Source: CAXBBB01 sp963841855 (GTDB lineage Bacteria > Bacteroidota > Rhodothermia > Rhodothermales > BA12). From it: a stretch of DNA of 64,000 nt. The position numbers were made by a program, and so were the translations under genes. Under the pieces are notes generated by a model, which did not search any database, was not told the origin of the DNA, and saw only the letters and a list, made by a program, of their open reading frames with translations. Shown here piece after piece: positions 61,010 through 64,000 of this stretch; positions within the stretch are counted from its first letter, which is position 1, and the number at the start of each line of letters is the position of its first letter. Location: NCBI GenBank assembly GCA_963841855.1, contig CAWJEJ010000003.1, positions 558,001 to 622,000 on the forward strand. Direction: 5' to 3'.

Positions 61010-63850
61010 ATGTCCCGCCCCTCTCCGCTGCTCCTCGTCGCCATTCTGCTCAGTCTGGGCGTACTGCCTGTTTCCGCTCAGCCCTGGAGTTGGACACTGC
61101 CTGCCGGTGAGGTTTTCGACCTGATCGAACGCGCCGACTATGCGGAATTGGCGGCAGATGGACGAGGAGGCGCCTATTTAGCCGGTACTGTCGCTCGCGT
61201 GACCTCGCTGGGCGACACCGCTCTGAGCGCGCGGGGAGGGCTCGACGTGCTCGTAGCTCGGCTCACCGGCAGCGGCGATGTCGTCTGGGCGCACGCGCTG
61301 GGCGGCTCGTTCGACGACACCGCGACAGATATCGCTGGCGACGAAGGCGGCCTGCTCATCGCTGGTCGGTTCTACGGTACGGCCACATTCGGAGCTTGGG
61401 TGCTGGAAACCTCGCCCGGAGACATGGGCCTGTTCGCCGCACGCCTCACCGACGAAGGCGAGGTCGTTTGGGCCAGGGCACTTGACGGCGGAGCGGTCGG
61501 CCGGGGAAACGTCGTAGTGTCATCCGACGGACGCGGAGGGGCCTACGTTGGAGGCACGCGGGCGCCGACTCGGGCCACGGGTCCTTACACGCTGGGCGGA
61601 GATCCCCGGTCGGATGGCTTCGTCATCAGAATCGGCTCCGACGGCACCCCACTGTGGGAAGTGGCCGTCGGTGGAGAAGGACGAGAGAGCGTCGATGCGG
61701 TCGTGGGCGATGGCGCGCGGGGCGTCGTCGCTGTCGGAGTCGTGGGAGCAGACGCGCGCATCGGCGATGTTCGCATCGGCGCGCACGATACGGATGCGCT
61801 CGTCGCGCGCATCGACCCAGAGGGAACGGTGAGCTGGGTGACGACGATGGGCGGTGCGGGTGCTCAGTCCGCGCGCGAGGTAGCCCTGAGTCCGCTCGGA
61901 CGCATCGTCGTGACGGGCTCGTTCTACGAGAGGGCAACCATCGGCGGCGCCCCTCTCGAAGCGCAGTCGTACGGCGGTTTCGTCGCAAGCCTCGACGCCT
62001 CGGATGGCACGCCGGTGTGGAGCCGCCGCGTGGGCTCCTCCGCGCCCGTCCTGGCCGTCGATGCCGATGGCGCGCTGACGCTGGGCGGACGCGGGGCCGG
62101 GACTCCCTGGGCCGACGAACCGGCGGTCTATGGCGCTCCATCGTCCGGGTATCTCGCTCGCCTCGCGCCAGGCGGCCGCGTGCTATGGACAGACTACGTG
62201 CCCGTCGCGCGCAACGCACGGCTGGACGTGACCGGGTTGGCTCCGACTCCCTCGGGAGCGCTCCTGGTGTCGGGATTTGCGTTCGGCGCCGTCCTCGAGG
62301 GCACGCTGGAGCTTCCCCAAGACGGAATCGACCGCCGCTACGTCGCGTGTTACGATCCGTCTTTGCGAGTGGAGCCGCGTCCCGCCCCGGTCGAAGAGCC
62401 GACTGCGGACGAGCAGCTTTCGGTGGAGCCCACCCATGACGACGAGGTCGAGCTGGACTTCGTCAGTTCGCCGCCACCGCCGCCGCCTCCCCCACCGCCT
62501 ACTTCGGGCGGAGGTCGCGCACGCACTCTGCCGCCGCCGCCGCCCCCTCTCGTCCCAGCGTCTGCTCAGTTGGGTTCGGCCTGGAGTCGCTCCGTACCAG
62601 GCACTCCGCGCGCACTGGCAGCAGCCCCCGACGGCGACGTTCTGATCGCTGGCTCATTTGAATCGTCCCAGTCGATCGGTGGCCAAACGCTCGCAAGCGC
62701 CGGTAGTGAAGACGCCTACCTCGTCAGGCTCAGTCCCGATGGCACCTTGCGCTGGGCACTCCGCATGGGCGGGCCGGGCCGTGACCGCGCGCTCGCCGTT
62801 GCGGTCGACGCCGATGGCTTCGCCTGGGTAGCGGGCTCCTTCGAAGAGTCCATCGAGGCGGGCAGCGCAGAGCTCGTCAGCGCGGGTGCTCAGGATGCCT
62901 TCTGGGTCCGCGTCTCGCCCGAGGGCGCTATCCTGCGGGCGCACCGGACAGGCGGTGGCGCGTCGGACGCCGCTACCGGAATCGCAGTCGGAGACGACGG
63001 TCGGGCGGCGGTGTCCGGCTACTTTGGTGGCGTGGCCGACGTGGGCTCGGTCCGGCTCACAAGCGCCGGAGGGCGCGACGCGTTCGTTGCCCAACTCGGG
63101 CTCGACGGCTCTCCGATATGGGCTCAGGCGATTGGAGGTAAGGGCGACGATGCTGCCTGGGCCGTAGACGCCCAATCAGCGGTGGCAGTAGCGGGTCACT
63201 TCGAGGGCGCACTCGCCGTCGGCGCCCAAACGCTTCGCGCCGACCACTCGGATGCCTTCACCGTCCTATTCGACGCAGACGGAGCCGTGGAGTGGGCGTG
63301 GGCGGCGACCGGTCCGGCCGAGGGCAGAGCCAGCGCCATCGCCCTCACGCCTGGCGGAGGCGCCGTCGTCGGAGGTGACTATGCGGGAAGTCTCGACGTA
63401 GGTGAGGCCAGCACGCTCGACACCGGTCCGCCTGGCCGCACCTTTCTCGGCGCGGCCTACGACGCCGACGCCGACGCCTTCGTCGCACACGTTAATTTCG
63501 AAGGGGCGACCGTATGGGCACAGTCATTCGCGGGACCGGACGAAGACAGAGTATCGTCCCTCTCGTTGACGCCGGGCGGCGTTGTGGTTGGCGGAATGAC
63601 TGCGCGGGGAGGTTCGATGGGAGCGCTCATCCTGAAAGGCGGCGTACGGCCTGATGGATTCGTGCTCCAGCTGGATTCGCACGGCACGCCGCTCTGGGCC
63701 TACTCGCTGGGCGAAGGCGGAGGCGCCGCCGTCGCCCTTGACTCCCTGGGTGCCATCGTCGTAGCCCAGCCCGCGTTGTCCGATCGGCTGGGAGCGCCGG
63801 GCATAGGTAGTTCCGGAGGTCGCGCTCTGCAGTTTACGGTGCGCCAGTGA
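61010..63850 (+). CDS. large exported beta-repeat protein with proline linker
   Basis: 946 residues. Signal peptide (LLLVAILLSLGVLPVSAQ), then two propeller-like halves of repeated units of about 45 residues, each with a pattern of G-G-x-x-(S/D)-D-x-x-x-x-x-V/A and WA-x-x-(L/M)-GG (DVVWAHALGGSFDDTATDIAGD, LRWALRMGGPGRDRALAVAVD, PIWAQAIGGKGDDAAWAVDAQ), as in SBBP-type repeats. The halves are joined at about residue 485-520 by poly-proline runs (PPPPPPPPPP and PPPPPPP). No C-terminal sorting domain was seen. Likely a surface or periplasmic protein of unknown role. Confidence 0.8.
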   Translation: MSRPSPLLLVAILLSLGVLPVSAQPWSWTLPAGEVFDLIERADYAELAADGRGGAYLAGTVARVTSLGDTALSARGGLDVLVARLTGSGDVVWAHALGGSFDDTATDIAGDEGGLLIAGRFYGTATFGAWVLETSPGDMGLFAARLTDEGEVVWARALDGGAVGRGNVVVSSDGRGGAYVGGTRAPTRATGPYTLGGDPRSDGFVIRIGSDGTPLWEVAVGGEGRESVDAVVGDGARGVVAVGVVGADARIGDVRIGAHDTDALVARIDPEGTVSWVTTMGGAGAQSAREVALSPLGRIVVTGSFYERATIGGAPLEAQSYGGFVASLDASDGTPVWSRRVGSSAPVLAVDADGALTLGGRGAGTPWADEPAVYGAPSSGYLARLAPGGRVLWTDYVPVARNARLDVTGLAPTPSGALLVSGFAFGAVLEGTLELPQDGIDRRYVACYDPSLRVEPRPAPVEEPTADEQLSVEPTHDDEVELDFVSSPPPPPPPPPPTSGGGRARTLPPPPPPLVPASAQLGSAWSRSVPGTPRALAAAPDGDVLIAGSFESSQSIGGQTLASAGSEDAYLVRLSPDGTLRWALRMGGPGRDRALAVAVDADGFAWVAGSFEESIEAGSAELVSAGAQDAFWVRVSPEGAILRAHRTGGGASDAATGIAVGDDGRAAVSGYFGGVADVGSVRLTSAGGRDAFVAQLGLDGSPIWAQAIGGKGDDAAWAVDAQSAVAVAGHFEGALAVGAQTLRADHSDAFTVLFDADGAVEWAWAATGPAEGRASAIALTPGGGAVVGGDYAGSLDVGEASTLDTGPPGRTFLGAAYDADADAFVAHVNFEGATVWAQSFAGPDEDRVSSLSLTPGGVVVGGMTARGGSMGALILKGGVRPDGFVLQLDSHGTPLWAYSLGEGGGAAVALDSLGAIVVAQPALSDRLGAPGIGSSGGRALQFTVRQ

Positions 63851-64000
63851 GGCGCGGCGAACACGTGCCGGAGATTTGCACCGGCTCCACGCGGTCACGA
63901 CCGGGCGAGTGTATCGGCGTGAGCCATGGACACGCTTCGCTCGTAAGGACTAGGTGAGGCTGGCAGATCAGCCTGTGACAGCCAAAATGTCGCGGTGCAA
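63851..64000. other. window end, no feature seen
   Basis: 150 bases after the large repeat protein. No gene, terminator or repeat is supported. Confidence 0.6.

Noticed and set aside
1..64000. tRNA or rRNA genes
   Set aside because: None could be recognised by eye on either strand; a tRNAscan-SE run would be decisive.

Overview
The window comes from a GC-rich bacterium that I place in the Rhodothermota/Bacteroidota branch. The reasons are a SusC-like TonB-dependent receptor with a carboxypeptidase-regulatory N-terminus, a C-terminal sorting domain of the type IX secretion kind (as a remnant), FtsX/MacB-type permeases, a DUF6702 protein and many lipoproteins. The placement is an inference from gene content; no rRNA or tRNA gene was seen.

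Layout. 1-7.3 kb: DNA polymerase IV (cut by the window edge), an SDR oxidoreductase, a PQQ-like propeller lipoprotein, HflX, a CBS protein and a LexA-like repressor whose Ser/Lys autoproteolysis dyad is absent. 7.3-23.2 kb: a complete division and cell wall (dcw) cluster, mraZ-rsmH-ftsL-ftsI-murE-mraY-murD-ftsW-murG-murC-ftsQ-ftsA-ftsZ, with MraZ boxes in front and a strong terminator behind. 23.25-38.4 kb: a chromosomal integron. An IntI-type tyrosine recombinase with the integron-specific insertion is transcribed away from an array of about 20 gene cassettes, separated by 19 recognisable attC sites and a degenerate terminal one. 38.4-64 kb: ordinary chromosome: a permease and lipoprotein pair, comM, a gene-poor stretch with a sorting-domain remnant, a glutamate-cysteine ligase fused to CBS domains, a TPR protein, a PAP2-like membrane protein, a TonB receptor, a GIY-YIG/DUF433 pair, the cobalamin genes cobT-cobS-cobC, an M1 peptidase, HupE, CopZ and a large secreted repeat protein.

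The integron is the notable system. Most cassettes encode small lipoproteins or secreted proteins, one encodes an Imm53-type orphan immunity protein, and two related cassettes carry no convincing gene. In several cassettes the start codon lies inside the GTTATG core of the preceding attC and the stop codon lies inside the ATAAC core of the following one, so the recombination sites also serve as gene boundaries. The array sits directly behind ftsZ, and comM (a natural-transformation helicase family) lies a few kb beyond its far end.

A caution on sequence quality: at least seven genes, including the essential ftsI and murE, are split by single-base shifts, one at a run of seven G, and two more carry in-frame stop codons. 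Residual assembly errors are the simplest explanation, so broken cassette genes should not be taken as true pseudogenes without checking.
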